Of a DNA stretch of 64,000 nucleotides, positions 43,839-53,339 are shown in pieces. Location: assembly GCA_034420695.1 (NCBI GenBank), contig DAOULB010000005.1:1-64000 (forward strand), given 5' to 3'. The stretch comes from Io17-Chloro-G2 sp034420695. GTDB taxonomy: Bacteria; Chloroflexota; Dehalococcoidia; Lucifugimonadales; UBA3495. The position numbers and the translations under genes were made by a program. Each line of letters begins with the position of its first letter. Position 1 is the first letter of the stretch. Below the pieces are notes generated by a model. The model was not told where the DNA came from. It saw only the letters and a list, made by a program, of their open reading frames with translations, and searched no databases.

Positions 43839-44696
43839 GTGAGGCAGGCGGGACCAAGGCGGGCGAGGGTGGAAGACGGCAAGGGCGGTATTCAGGGAAG
43901 GTCCAGGTGCACAGCGGCGTTCTGGGTGGCAGCGCTCATCGTTATGGCAGCCGCCCTGCTGGGCTGCGAATTCGTGGAAGAGGTCACGGCGGGTCTCACT
44001 CCAACGCCCGCGCCGGGACTGAGTGCAACTTCTCGGGCCGCCGGGCCGGCCACCGTCCCTCCAGATGGCACGAATGCCACAGCAACCGGTCCAGAGTCCA
44101 CCGCTCCCGCAACTCCTCAGTCCGTTATAGATGCTCCGGAGATTCCACTGGTTATAGCTCCGGTTGGGGATGATATCCCCGTTTACAACCGGCGGGACTG
44201 GCGGCACTGGAGGGATGAGGACAGGGACTGCCAGAACGCCCGACAGGAGGTCCTGATCGAGGAGTCTTCGGCGCCAGTGACCTACGAGACGTCCGAGCAA
44301 TGCCGGGTCGCTGCGGGGGTCTGGCTCGGCGCTTTCACCGGAGAGGTGATCGACGACCCCAGGAAGCTGGACATTGACCACATGGTGCCGCTGGCCAACG
44401 CACACCGCTCGGGAGGATGGGCTTGGGACCGGGACCGCAAGGCGGCCTACGCCAACGACCTGGGGTACCCTGGACACCTAATCGCGGTGGACTCCTCGGC
44501 CAACCGGGCCAAGGGGAGCAAGGGCCCGGAGGACTGGCGCCCGCCCAATGAGGGCTACTGGTGCGAGTACGCCACCCATTGGGTCGAGATAAAGAGCCGG
44601 TGGGAACTGACCGTCACGCAGCGGGAGTGGGGAGCTTTGGAGGAGATGCTGGGTCACTGTGACGATGGGCAGGCCTCTGAGGCCGGTTCCAGTTAA
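43839..44696 (+). CDS. Exported HNH-family nuclease (lipoprotein-like)
   Basis: A 285-residue protein with a basic N-terminus, a hydrophobic stretch (FWVAALIVMAAALLGC, about residues 28-43) with a lipobox-like LLGC, a Thr/Pro/Ala-rich linker (50-100) and a C-terminal HNH-type domain. KLDIDHMVPLANAHRSGG near residues 168-185 carries the conserved Asp-His, and DSSANRAKGSKGPEDWRPP near 212-230 carries the Asn and the GPxxW segment, as in the HNH/DUF1524-like secreted nuclease family. It probably degrades extracellular DNA for nutrients. The start (GTG 43839, or GTG 43869) is unsure. It follows the importer by 46 bp on the same strand. Confidence 0.85.
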   Translation: MRQAGPRRARVEDGKGGIQGRSRCTAAFWVAALIVMAAALLGCEFVEEVTAGLTPTPAPGLSATSRAAGPATVPPDGTNATATGPESTAPATPQSVIDAPEIPLVIAPVGDDIPVYNRRDWRHWRDEDRDCQNARQEVLIEESSAPVTYETSEQCRVAAGVWLGAFTGEVIDDPRKLDIDHMVPLANAHRSGGWAWDRDRKAAYANDLGYPGHLIAVDSSANRAKGSKGPEDWRPPNEGYWCEYATHWVEIKSRWELTVTQREWGALEEMLGHCDDGQASEAGSS

Positions 44697-45326
44697 GAAG
44701 AAGGTCCAGTTTTGCAGGGAAGATGCGGGAGTTAAGAGGCGGCTGAATTTTCCTGCTCCGGTTTGAAGCCGGTGCGCTGGCGGTCGTCCCGGGAGTGCCT
44801 GGATTGCCTCATTTTGTCACGGTTTGTCCTTGTTTTGACCTCGTTTGTCCTGATTTTTGTGAAGTTTGTCCACGTTTGTCCCGGTTTGTCCTATCTGTCA
44901 GCTTTGAAATTCTCGAATTTTGGGACAAAAAGGGACATTTCCTGAAAGTGCGCCAGTCCTGCAATTACGGCCGGGCCCAGCGGGCGGCTGGACCGCCGTA
45001 TTTTGTCCTGGTTCTGACCTCGTTTGTCCTGATTTTTGTGAAGTTTGTCCACGTTTGTCCCGGTTTGTCGTATCTGACAGCTTTGCAATTTCGATTTTTT
45101 GCGACAAAATCGGACATTTCCTGGGAGTGCACCGGTCCTGTCACCGCGGCCGGGCCCAGCGGCTGAACCGGTCACATATCATGGTAAAGGGAACAGGCGG
45201 GACCCGGCAAGGAGCAAATGTCAGTCCCAGCGATAGAAGGTCAGAGAGCCGGGGGTGACAAGAGGGGCGTTCATTCAAGATAATCGGCCTAGCAAACTCG
45301 TAATCCGGCAACGAAGGGAGGACATC
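44697..45326. other. Repeat-rich gene-free region
   Basis: 630 bp between the HNH gene and the SDR. Most of it is the 179-bp tandem repeat (44811-45170). A weak leader may lie at 45171-45326 just ahead of the SDR, whose GGGAGG site is at its end. No gene is recognised. Confidence 0.7.
44811..45170. repeat. Two-copy 179-bp tandem repeat with TTTGTCC boxes and a stem-loop
   Basis: The string TCGTTTGTCCTGATTTTTGT starts at 44840 in copy 1 and 45019 in copy 2, a period of 179 bp. Each copy holds five or six TTTGTC boxes, then an inverted GGACAAA, and ends with GGCCGGGCCCAGCGG. In copy 1 TTTGTCC (44885-44891) pairs with GGACAAA (44923-44929); in copy 2 TTTGTCG (45064-45070) pairs with CGACAAA (45102-45108). 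An outer TGTCC/GGACA stem is kept in both copies. Confidence 0.88.
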
Positions 45327-46082
45327 ATGGGCAGAATGGACGGAAAGGTGGCCCTCATCAGTGGAGGCGCCAGGGGGCAGGGAGCAGCCGAGGCCAGGCT
45401 CTTTGCCCAAGAGGGCGGCAAGGTGGTCCTGGGCGACGTGCTGGACGTTGAGGGGGCCAAAGTAGCGGCGGAGATAGCCGAAGCCGGTGGGGACGCCCAA
45501 TACGTACACTTGGACGTCACCAGTGAAGAGGACTGGCGGGCTGCGGTGGAAACGGCGGTCTCCAGCTACGGAAAGCTGGACGTGCTGGTGAACAACGCCG
45601 GCATATGGCGCTACGGAAGGGTGGAGGACACCACAGTGGAGGACTGGGATGCGGTCTTGGACGTGAACGCCAAGGGAGTATTCCTGGGAACCAAGCTGGC
45701 CATCCCGGCTATGAGGGAAGCCGGCGGCGGGTCGGTGATAAATATCTCCTCGACGGCCGGACTGGTGGGCGGGCCCCGGAGCACGGCCTACACAGCTTCC
45801 AAGGGGGCGGTGCGGCTGTTCACCAAGGCCACGGCCATTCAATATGCCAGGGAGGGCATCCGGGCGAACTCCATTCACCCGGGCCCCATCGAAACCCCGA
45901 TGATCGAGCAGGTGTGGCAGTCGTCGGAGTATTCCAGGGAAGAGTCACTGGCTAGAACCCCGTTGGGCCGGGTGGGCACTCCCATGGACATCGCCTACGG
46001 GGCGCTCTTCCTGGCCTCGGACGAGTCATCGTTCATGACCGGGAGCGAAATGGTCATCGACGGCGGCAGCACGGCCCAATAA
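45327..46082 (+). CDS. Short-chain dehydrogenase/reductase, classical
   Basis: A 251-residue NAD(P)-dependent oxidoreductase. ATG 45327 is supported by GGGAGG five bases upstream; longer frames run into the repeats. GGARGQG at residues 12-18, NNAG near 88-91, Ser in NISSTAG near 137-143, and the intact YTASK motif near 153-157 give a full catalytic tetrad, in contrast to the degenerate SDR at 1920. C-terminal MTGSEMVIDGG is typical. The closest subgroup is glucose-1-dehydrogenase or 20-beta-hydroxysteroid-like. The substrate cannot be named. Followed by a VOC gene on the same strand 277 bp away. Confidence 0.92.
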   Translation: MGRMDGKVALISGGARGQGAAEARLFAQEGGKVVLGDVLDVEGAKVAAEIAEAGGDAQYVHLDVTSEEDWRAAVETAVSSYGKLDVLVNNAGIWRYGRVEDTTVEDWDAVLDVNAKGVFLGTKLAIPAMREAGGGSVINISSTAGLVGGPRSTAYTASKGAVRLFTKATAIQYAREGIRANSIHPGPIETPMIEQVWQSSEYSREESLARTPLGRVGTPMDIAYGALFLASDESSFMTGSEMVIDGGSTAQ

Positions 46083-46359
46083 ACCCTGCGCTTGGCTATT
46101 GCCAGCTTTCCGGACCCTGCAGCCAGCATGGGCAGGGGCGGGCCGGTGGGACGGGCCGGCGGGAGGACAGCCTTTCATAACCCTGACGAACTGCACTGAC
46201 AGCCGCCGCTTGTGCAATAGCCGGGAAGGCCATACACTGTATTGCGTTTCGTGACTGGCCTAAGGCGGTCATGCTGGCACAGCGGTGTCAATGCCGCCGG
46301 ACCGGACAAATCACATCGTACCGGCCGCGATTCGCGGCCACAGGAGGAGTCTTACCACC

Positions 46360-47136
46360 ATGCCCGAAGTGACGTCACATGCCCACGGCACTCCCTCGTG
46401 GGCTGATCTGGCCACAACCAACGAGTCCCTGGCCCTGTCCTTCTACAGAGAACTGTTCGGTTGGATAGACGAGCCGCAGCCGATGGGCGAGAACTCGTAC
46501 TACCACATGCAGAAGCTGAACGGCTTGGAGGCCGCCGCCATCTACCAGCAGATGGAAGAGGAGAGCAACCAGGGGATACCATCCCATTGGACAGTCTATT
46601 TCACCGTAGACGACGCCGACGCGGCGGCTGGGAAGGCCGCGGAACTGGGCGGGACCGTGCTAATGGGGCCGATGGACGTTTTCGAGGCCGGGCGGATGGC
46701 CTTGGTCCAAGACCCTCAAGGGGCAGTGTTTTCGGTATGGCAACCGAAGCAGCACATCGGGGCCCGGGTGAAGGACGATCCGGGGGCAATGACGTGGAAC
46801 GAACTGCTGACAACTGACCCCGACGCCTCCACGGAGTTCTACGGCGCCCTTTTCGGAATGGAGCGGGTGGACACCACTGACATGGGCGGCTACATCCTGT
46901 TGCGGGTGCAGGGCACGGAGGTCGCCGGCCTGATGAAGATTACGGAAGACATGGGGCCGGTCCCGCCGTGCTGGACGGTGTACTTTGCGGTGGAAGACGT
47001 GAGCGGTGCGGTGGCAGACGCCCAAGAAATGGGCGCGGAGGTGGTGGTGCCGGCAACCGACATTCCGGAGGTTGGGCGCTTCGCCGCCCTGACGGACCCC
47101 ATGGGGGCGCATTTCAGCATCTTCAAGGGATCCTGA
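46360..47136 (+). CDS. Two-domain VOC-family protein
   Basis: A 258-residue protein made of two tandem glyoxalase/bleomycin-resistance folds, each about 120 residues: residues 10-125 (TPSWADLATTNESLALSFY) and 135-255 (MTWNELLTTDPDASTEFYG), with matching second halves (WTVYFTVDDADAA and WTVYFAVEDVSGA). ATG 46360 is chosen because AGGAGG lies 12 bases upstream and the fold starts there. Two-domain VOC proteins bind or convert small metabolites or hydrophobic drugs. The substrate is unknown. A 12-bp stem terminator lies downstream. Confidence 0.88.
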   Translation: MPEVTSHAHGTPSWADLATTNESLALSFYRELFGWIDEPQPMGENSYYHMQKLNGLEAAAIYQQMEEESNQGIPSHWTVYFTVDDADAAAGKAAELGGTVLMGPMDVFEAGRMALVQDPQGAVFSVWQPKQHIGARVKDDPGAMTWNELLTTDPDASTEFYGALFGMERVDTTDMGGYILLRVQGTEVAGLMKITEDMGPVPPCWTVYFAVEDVSGAVADAQEMGAEVVVPATDIPEVGRFAALTDPMGAHFSIFKGS

Positions 47137-47188
47137 AGGAGAGGAGGCCCACCTCACCTGGTTGGGGGCCTTTCCGCTGGACTATAAC

Positions 47189-47219
47189 AAGCGCCCCCGG
47201 TTTGCGGCCGGGGGCGCTT
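47189..47219. terminator. Bidirectional terminator hairpin
   Basis: AAGCGCCCCCGG and CCGGGGGCGCTT form a perfect 12-bp stem with a 7-base loop between the convergent VOC (plus) and NYN (minus) genes. There is only a short T run on either side, so rho-independent action is likely but not certain. Confidence 0.8.
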
Positions 47220-47279
47220 GGTCTTGCGATGGGGCCCAAATAGCCGTATGGAGTAACTCTGCCCATCGGGGGCATCCGG

Positions 47280-47906
47280 TTACGCCAAAGTCCGGAGGGA
47301 AAGTTCGAGAGGGGCAGGGGGCCGACCGGGAGCCAGTTCGAATCCGGGCCGGGAGGGCTCCATATAGGTGACGGATTCATAGAATGTGTCCAATGGGATG
47401 AAGACTCCGTTCTCTTCCGCCCAAAGGCGCATTCGCTGGTTGCAGGAGTGGGCCCAAGACAGGATTTCCACTCTCCAGCCGCGCCGGTGCATCCGTTCCA
47501 GGGTGCTGTGGAATCCGGCTCCTTCCAAGTATCCCGCCCCGTCGCCGGTCAACAACACCGTGATGCCGGGGTCTCCGTTGTAGTCCAAGGCGTCTTCCAG
47601 CATGCGAAGTTGTAGCAAGCGGTCCGGCATCTCCTGTTCGCCCCGCTCGGGGTTTCCGCGGTCGAACAACTTAACCTCAACTCCGCTGTTTTCCATCCGG
47701 TTCCACAGTTGACGCATTTCCGGCGGCACGGAACCGGCGGCAACGGCCCGCTCCATCGGGCGGTCGGCATGGGCCAAGCGCAGCATGGCGTCGAAGTTAA
47801 TGCGAACCCTGTACCTGGAGTCGGGCCCTTGTTCCCGCTCCTCGGCGAGGCGCTGCATTTCGTGAAAAATATTGGAGTTGTCCCAGTAGATGAAAACGCT
47901 GTCCAT
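47280..47906 (-). CDS. NYN-domain protein
   Basis: A 208-residue PIN-like protein of the NYN (LabA/DUF88) type, predicted to be a metal-dependent ribonuclease. VFIYWDNSNIF (residues 4-14) carries the first acidic residue. The segments KLFDRGNPERG and LLQLRMLEDALDY follow, and LLTGDGAGYLEG (about 136-147) carries the second acidic motif. I chose ATG 47906; the TTG six codons earlier is less likely. An extended -10 (TGCTATACT on this strand, 47992-48000) lies about 85 bp upstream. No partner gene is adjacent except a 42-residue small protein. RNA processing or defence are possible. Confidence 0.85.
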   Translation of the reverse strand: MDSVFIYWDNSNIFHEMQRLAEEREQGPDSRYRVRINFDAMLRLAHADRPMERAVAAGSVPPEMRQLWNRMENSGVEVKLFDRGNPERGEQEMPDRLLQLRMLEDALDYNGDPGITVLLTGDGAGYLEGAGFHSTLERMHRRGWRVEILSWAHSCNQRMRLWAEENGVFIPLDTFYESVTYMEPSRPGFELAPGRPPAPLELSLRTLA

Positions 47907-47991
47907 GTAACAGGGCCTTAGCAACTGCGGGAGCCGGAGGGATGGGAGAATGATGGAGAAAGCAAAGCCGAAACCCGGAGCGTCAAATTAC

Positions 47992-48000
47992 AGTATAGCA
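47992..48000 (-). promoter_or_regulatory. Extended -10 for the NYN gene
   Basis: TGCTATACT on the minus strand, matching the motif found at 21863 and 1872. Confidence 0.55.
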
Positions 48001-48020
48001 CTCCCCTGCACCGGCCCTAC

Positions 48021-48149
48021 TCAGGCGTTCTTGAAAGCAGCCTCATCCTCGGCGACTGCTTCCTCGTCCGTTTGGGACTCGTAATGTTTCAGTAAATCTA
48101 TTACGCGTTCCATGTCCCACCCTGGCGGATAGTTATTCTGGTCAGTCAT
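48021..48149 (-). CDS. Small acidic 42-residue protein
   Basis: A short gene with a credible start: ATG 48149 follows an AGAGAGG-type site, and the stop is TGA at 48021. The product runs from MTDQNNYPPGWDMERVIDLL to EAVAEDEAAFKNA. I recall similar short proteins (PPGWDxERVRRVLxHYExQTxDEAVAEDE) widely found as uncharacterised, antitoxin-like proteins in Cyanobacteria and Chloroflexota, usually with a longer C-terminus. It lies between the VOC gene at 48186 and the NYN gene, same strand. The short tail may be a truncation. Function unknown. Confidence 0.72.
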   Translation of the reverse strand: MTDQNNYPPGWDMERVIDLLKHYESQTDEEAVAEDEAAFKNA

Positions 48150-48185
48150 CGCCCTCTCTTGACCATTGGCTCTCGGCCCGATCAG

Positions 48186-48671
48186 CTAAGGCCGGGCCAT
48201 TGCTTCGTCCCAGGGGCCGGGCATACGGCCCTTTTGGGTGCCTCCGATCATGTACTTGCTTTCGTCGTGCCCCCACTCGCCGGCGGGCATCTCGTAGGAG
48301 ACCTCTATGCCGTTGCCATCGGGGTCGCGGATGTAGATGCCTATGGCATGGCCGTGGTCGGACACCTGCTCGATCGTGATGCCCCGGTCCTTAATCCGGA
48401 GGTAGAGTTCCTTCAGGTCGTCCAGGCTTTCCATGTACCAGGCCATGTGGTTCAGGCCCACCTGCCCCCTTTGAGGGCCCGGAGCGTCTTCGCCTACCTC
48501 GATCAGGGCGACTTCGTGGGAGTTGCCGAGGTCCGAGGTCATGAAGGCGGCGCGGCCGGGGGTGAACCCGTAGGTGTGCAGGCCCAACAGGTCTTCGTAC
48601 CAGTCCCGGGCCCGCTCGGCGTTGCGGACGAAAATGTTGACGTGTCCCAGCTTCTTCGGCTTGTAGCCCAT
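48186..48671 (-). CDS. VOC-family dioxygenase-like protein
   Basis: A 161-residue VOC protein resembling extradiol (catechol 2,3-dioxygenase-like) enzymes. ATG 48671 is chosen because GGAGAGGAG lies directly upstream. His10 in KLGHVNIFVRN, His77 in LNHMAWYME and Glu in GNGIEVSYEMP (near 131) give the two-His-one-carboxylate metal set. It would be expected to bind Fe2+ or Mn2+, though the reaction is unproven. It is followed on the same strand by the 42-residue protein. The two-domain VOC at 46360 shows no close similarity. Confidence 0.88.
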   Translation of the reverse strand: MGYKPKKLGHVNIFVRNAERARDWYEDLLGLHTYGFTPGRAAFMTSDLGNSHEVALIEVGEDAPGPQRGQVGLNHMAWYMESLDDLKELYLRIKDRGITIEQVSDHGHAIGIYIRDPDGNGIEVSYEMPAGEWGHDESKYMIGGTQKGRMPGPWDEAMARP

Positions 48672-48794
48672 ATCTCCTCTCCTTGCGGAAAAAGACGTTC
48701 GGACACCTGAGTATAGGGGTATTGTATCAATGGCCGGGGCGCCGATGAAGGTGAAGGCTTCGTTTGCTCCCTGTCCCACCCGGGAGTTCAGGTA

Positions 48795-49154
48795 TCAGCG
48801 GCTATCATTTTCCGGGGCGCCGTCCCCGGCCTTTTCTTCCACCCTAGGTCGAAATCCTATCGGCCCGCGCTTCGACAGTTCGGAACCTTCCCACAGGCCT
48901 TCGACATATTGGAGGACCGGGCGTTCCAGGACAAGCCACTTATGGATACGCTCAATGGCCGACTGGCTCAGGCCATCAAAGGACGTTAGACCCCTTTGTT
49001 TGCAAATTTGGAATAGCCTCTCCAACGATGGCGAGGCTTCAGCAGGCACCCAAGCGTTGCGCTGAGGGTCGTGAACGTAGGCTTTGAAGATGCCGGCGCC
49101 ATCATCGTATCCAATGTGGAAGTGCCCTGGGAAGTTTTCTCCCTCTGTGGCCAT
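48795..49154 (-). CDS. Hypothetical protein downstream of the restriction enzyme
   Basis: A 119-residue protein that I do not recognise. ATG 49154 has GAGGTGA four bases upstream, so a real gene is likely. It has a beta-rich N-terminus (GHFHIGYDDGAGIFKAYV) and a helical middle (SPSLERLFQICKQRG, SQSAIERIHKWLVL), and a disordered Lys/Glu/Asp-rich tail. It lies 87 bp downstream of the restriction-modification gene and may be part of the same unit; no DNA-binding motif is visible, so a control-protein role is unsupported. Confidence 0.6.
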   Translation of the reverse strand: MATEGENFPGHFHIGYDDGAGIFKAYVHDPQRNAWVPAEASPSLERLFQICKQRGLTSFDGLSQSAIERIHKWLVLERPVLQYVEGLWEGSELSKRGPIGFRPRVEEKAGDGAPENDSR

Positions 49155-49241
49155 CAATCACCTCATACGCATATTGGTTTAACGACCGTTTATAAGCCTT
49201 GTCCCGGAAACGCCAAGGATAGGTGGAGGAGTCGAACCTGA

Positions 49242-52200
49242 TCAGAGTGCCACCACCGTCTCGGTGTCCGCGGCGGACAGGGCGTTCATGTAGGCCAGCA
49301 CCAGTTCCCGGGTGCGGAATTTCCCGAATTGGGCTTCGTCCTCCCGGCGCACTATGGGGAAGGTGCCCAGTATGTAATCGGCGTCGCCGCGGTCCAGGCC
49401 ATAGAGGTGGAAGTAGAGAGCGTCCAGGCGGGCCCGAAGGTGGCGGCGCTCCTCCTCGTCCCAGATGAAGGGCGGGCCGTCATAGCCTAAATCCCGGGCG
49501 AAGGGGGCCATGTCGTGGGCGGTGTAGGTAAGGCGCAGGACGTGGTCCCGCACCAGGTCCCGGGCGGTGGTGGAGCCGAATTTTTGGTCGTAGCCTTCGG
49601 CCTTGATAACGGGGAGTTGTTCCAAAATGAACCAGTTTATGTTTGTACCTTGAACTTTTGACCTAGTAATGAAGTCAAATGGAATGCAATTGAGGTTGGC
49701 GACCAAGCAAGAGGCACTTGTCGCAGTTAGGTTGTCTCCGTTGGGCAGCAGCAAAGGAAGCTTGTTGCCACATCCAACGTGTGGAATTATGGTAGCAATC
49801 ATGGTCCTGGCGTCTGTGGGCCTGGCTATGTCCCGGAAACCCACGGAGTGGCCGGACGCCTCCGGCCACTTGGCAAACACAGCTTCACTGGGCACCCAGT
49901 ACTGGGACAGGGGAAGGAAACGGGCGTCGGAATGCTTTTCAACGCTCACTTCCTCACTCAAATATGGATTGTGGGTGTTTTCCGGGTTGAAAGTCACCGA
50001 ATTGCACCTGTGGTCGAATTGACCAATCATCCGGCCTTGATAGAGGGGCAAATATAGCTCGTGTCCCCGCTTCCACCGGTTGCCCTGGACCGGGTAGAAG
50101 CCCTCTTCTTGCAACTGGGCCGCAGTCCGAAACAGGTGGGAGTCATTGGTCATGTGGAACATGGTGTGGTAGCGGACCGGCCAAGAACGCTCTTCCTGGC
50201 TGCCGGAACGGTCCACCAAGACGGGGTGCTGCTGGTAGACGCGGCGGGTGATCTCGGCGTCGCGCCGGGTGAGGAACACTGGGGCGGTTACGGTATTGGG
50301 GTTTACCAGGGAGAAGTCTTGGGGTTCCAAGGTGAAGCAACGGTCCTGGTCTCGGATAGTTGCGGTGTCGTGGAGGAAGAAGGAGCACTCGGTACGGTCG
50401 AAATGCCGTTCCTCTCCGCCGAAAGTCAAGGCGCAGAATTTGAACCGCGAATCTACGTCCGGGAAGTGAGGGGGCAGATCTGTGCCAAGACGCCGGTTCT
50501 CGAAGTCGAACAGGCTGGCAAGGCGGCCGCTGCCGGAGATGGACCTGAAAAACCCGGAGGCTGTCTTGTCGGCGTAGATGCCCGAGGGGGTCAGCAGGCC
50601 AATGATGCCGCCGGGCTTGACCAAGGACATGGCCCGTTCCACGAAGAGGGAGTAGAGGTTGACGTCGCCGCCGCTGAGCAGAGGGTAGCCGCCATAGGAG
50701 CGAATCATGCTGGTCAGCCCCTCCGCCTGCGTCTTGGCGGCATCGAATTCGGCGGCCAGGGGGTCGCCCTTTTTTCGCAACTCCTCGATGCCGGAGCGCC
50801 GGGCAGCGGCGGTGGGGGCCAGGGCCAAGCCCGGGGAGCGGGTGGCAAACCACTCGACTTCCTGGAGCTTGATGCGTTCCCAGGGAGGGTTGCCGATGAC
50901 GGCGTCGAAGCCGCCTTGGGGGCGGGCATTGAGCCAGCCCTGCCAGACCCCGGGGAAGGAGGCCTCCCAGTGCAGGAAGCCCTCGCGGCCGGCGACCTCC
51001 CCGGCTTGGTCCCAGGTCTCTTCGAAGGCCGGCCAGAATGAACGTTGCCGCAGGTCCTCATCTTCAGCCACGGTTGAGGGCCCCCGGGCCAGCAGCCGGT
51101 AGGCGCGGTCTTCGGCCAAGGCAAGGGAGCCGGCCAGGGGTTCTTCGAACCGGGAGCGCTCCTTTTTCTTCATACCGCCAGCCAGCCAGCGAACGCCGCA
51201 CAGGGTGTCGAGGACGCCCCGGAGTTCCGCGGTCGCCGCTTCCACTTCCCGGAAGAGGCTGGCGGACTCCCGCACCTCGGCCACGTCGGCATCGGACATC
51301 AGCTCGATCTGGTGCATGCCCTCGGTGGCGTTTTCAGCGGCTTGGATGGCGCTGCCGGAGAAGAGGCCTCCCAGCCGGGCCATGTCCTTGACGGCGTCGT
51401 TTACCCTGAGGCCGACCAAGGAGTCGCCGCAGCGCAGGTGGTGATCGAGGAAGGACAAAGGCGCCCCGCCGGTGAAACTGTGGAGCCAGAGGGAGACCTT
51501 GGCGAGTTCCACGGTGAGGGGGTTCTTGTCCACCCCGTAGATGCAACGCTTGAGCACCATGCGCCGGATGATGGCTTGGTCGGTCAACTGGGCTTCGTCG
51601 AGCACCCAGTTGGACTCCCGGGCCCGTTGCAGCAAGTCTTCCCTGATGGCGGCTATACGCTGGACCAAGGGAGATACGTACCGGCCATCGAGCCAGTCGG
51701 CCACCACTGGGACGTATTCGATGAGGCTGGATATGTAGTCGGACAGGTGGTCCACCGCGGTGACCAGGAAGTGGCCGCTGCCCATGGCAGGGTCCAGCAC
51801 CCGGAGGCCCAGCACTGCCTCCGCTGGGTCGTAGAGGAGGAGTTCGGCCAAGCGGACATCCTTGGAGCGGGAGTCGCTCTTCAGCCGGGCAGACTGTTCC
51901 TCGAAGGCCTTCAGGCGTTCCTCTTCCAGGGGGCCGAGGGTGCGTTCGACTATCAGGTCCACCAGTTGCTGGGGGGTATAAAAGCTGCCGCTGTCCTTGC
52001 GGGCGTAGGGATTGGGCCGGATGACTATGTTTCCCGACTCGTCGCGTACAGGTTCCCGTTCCAGCAGCCGCTGGTAAATGGAGCCAAGCTGCTGGACTGA
52101 CATGTCCCGGTAGTTGACGAAACGGTAGCCGCTGGCGGTCTTGGTGTGGCTGAGGCCGTGGACGACGGGGGCGGTGATATTGTCGGGGAGGCGCACGGAT

Positions 52201-53298
52201 TTGAGCAGGGGAGCCGCCTCCGGGCTGAACAGGCCACCGTTGTAGGGCGGCAGTCCGATGGAATCGTCGCCCTTGTCGATGAGGCCGAACAGAGTGACCA
52301 AGTGGTCGTAGTAGCTGGTGGCTTGGGCCGAAAAGGCGTCGCCTTGGGCCATGCGGCGGGAAACGTCGTCGCGGACCCGCTTGCGCAGGCTGTAGTCGTC
52401 GTACCGGGAGTCGTTCACCGGGAGAAGGCCCCGGTCTTCGGCGTAGAGCACAAAGAGCAGGCGGTACAGAAATATCAGGACGGCCTGCCGGACTTGGGAG
52501 AGTTCCGCACCGGAGGCTTGGGCCAGGGCAGCGGTCAGGCTGGGGAAGGCGTCTTGGAAGACGTTGGCCGAGAGGTCCTGGGCCACCCGCTCCTCGTAAC
52601 GCAGCCCTTCGGCCAGGGCGGTTTCCAGGAAGGTGGAGGTTGCCCCTCCGGTCAGAGTGAATGAGCTGCGGCGGAAGAGCAGGTGGAAGGCCCTCAGCCC
52701 GCCCTGGTCGTCCAGTTCGAGCAACTCCGAGAGGTTGGCCTCCGAAGTAGCCGGTGGCACGGGGACGGGCCCGGTGGTCGTACAACCGCCAGGTAGGGCC
52801 ATTGGTCAGGATGCCCCAGCGGATTCGGCCATCGGACACCGTTTCGGCGGTGGCAAGGTAGCGGAGGACCTGGCCGTGGGGGGAGCCGGCTTGGACCTTG
52901 TCGGCGGGGTCACGAGAATCGAGGGACAGGCCGAACCGCTTGCTTTCCTGGATCACCAGGGCGTCGAGGAAGCGGTCCTCGGGCTTGGCCTTGGCGGAAG
53001 CCTGATCCTTGGCGGCGGAATCGGGGAAAAGCAAATGGTCCGGGATGTCTTCATTGCGGGCGGAGCCCTGTTGCGGCAGGAAGTCCGTCCAGCCAAGGAG
53101 TTCCAGGACGGGCCGGACCAAGTCCTGCTCGGTGACCGCCTCGTTGGGCTCGCTGGACTGCGCCAAGGTTGCCAGCCTGGCGGCGACGCTGTCCCGGAAC
53201 GTCCGGAAAGCATCCGGTTGTGAGACGGATTGCTGCCATTCCGGGGTAGCCCGGATGCCGTCGGACAGAAAGTATTGAGTGAACAGTTGGCCCGGCAA
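49242..53298 (-). pseudogene. Eco57I-like single-chain restriction-modification enzyme, frameshifted
   Basis: A fused nuclease-methyltransferase of about 1,350 residues, split by one frameshift near 52740-52750. The first part starts at TTG 53298 (PGQLFTQYFLSDGIRATPEW) and has a PD-ExK-type nuclease: IPDHLLFPD, then FLDALVIQESKRFG with the E-x-K. It runs to ARPRATGYF. After the shift the frame continues with EANLSELLELDD to the end. The methyltransferase part holds GSFYTPQQLVDL, motif I DPAMGSGHFLV and motif IV VIGNPPWERI (adenine-N6 type), then a C-terminal target-recognition and closing segment. As written, nuclease and methyltransferase cannot be made as one chain; an assembly error is possible. 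Confidence 0.85.
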
Positions 53299-53339
53299 TG
53301 TAAATCCTGCGCGGGGGCCAAAAGGCCCCGAGGCCCCTC

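Noticed and set aside
44811..45170. CRISPR or coding repeats
   Set aside because: The period is 179 bp with only two copies, and open frames across it are short and differ between copies in a way that does not preserve protein.
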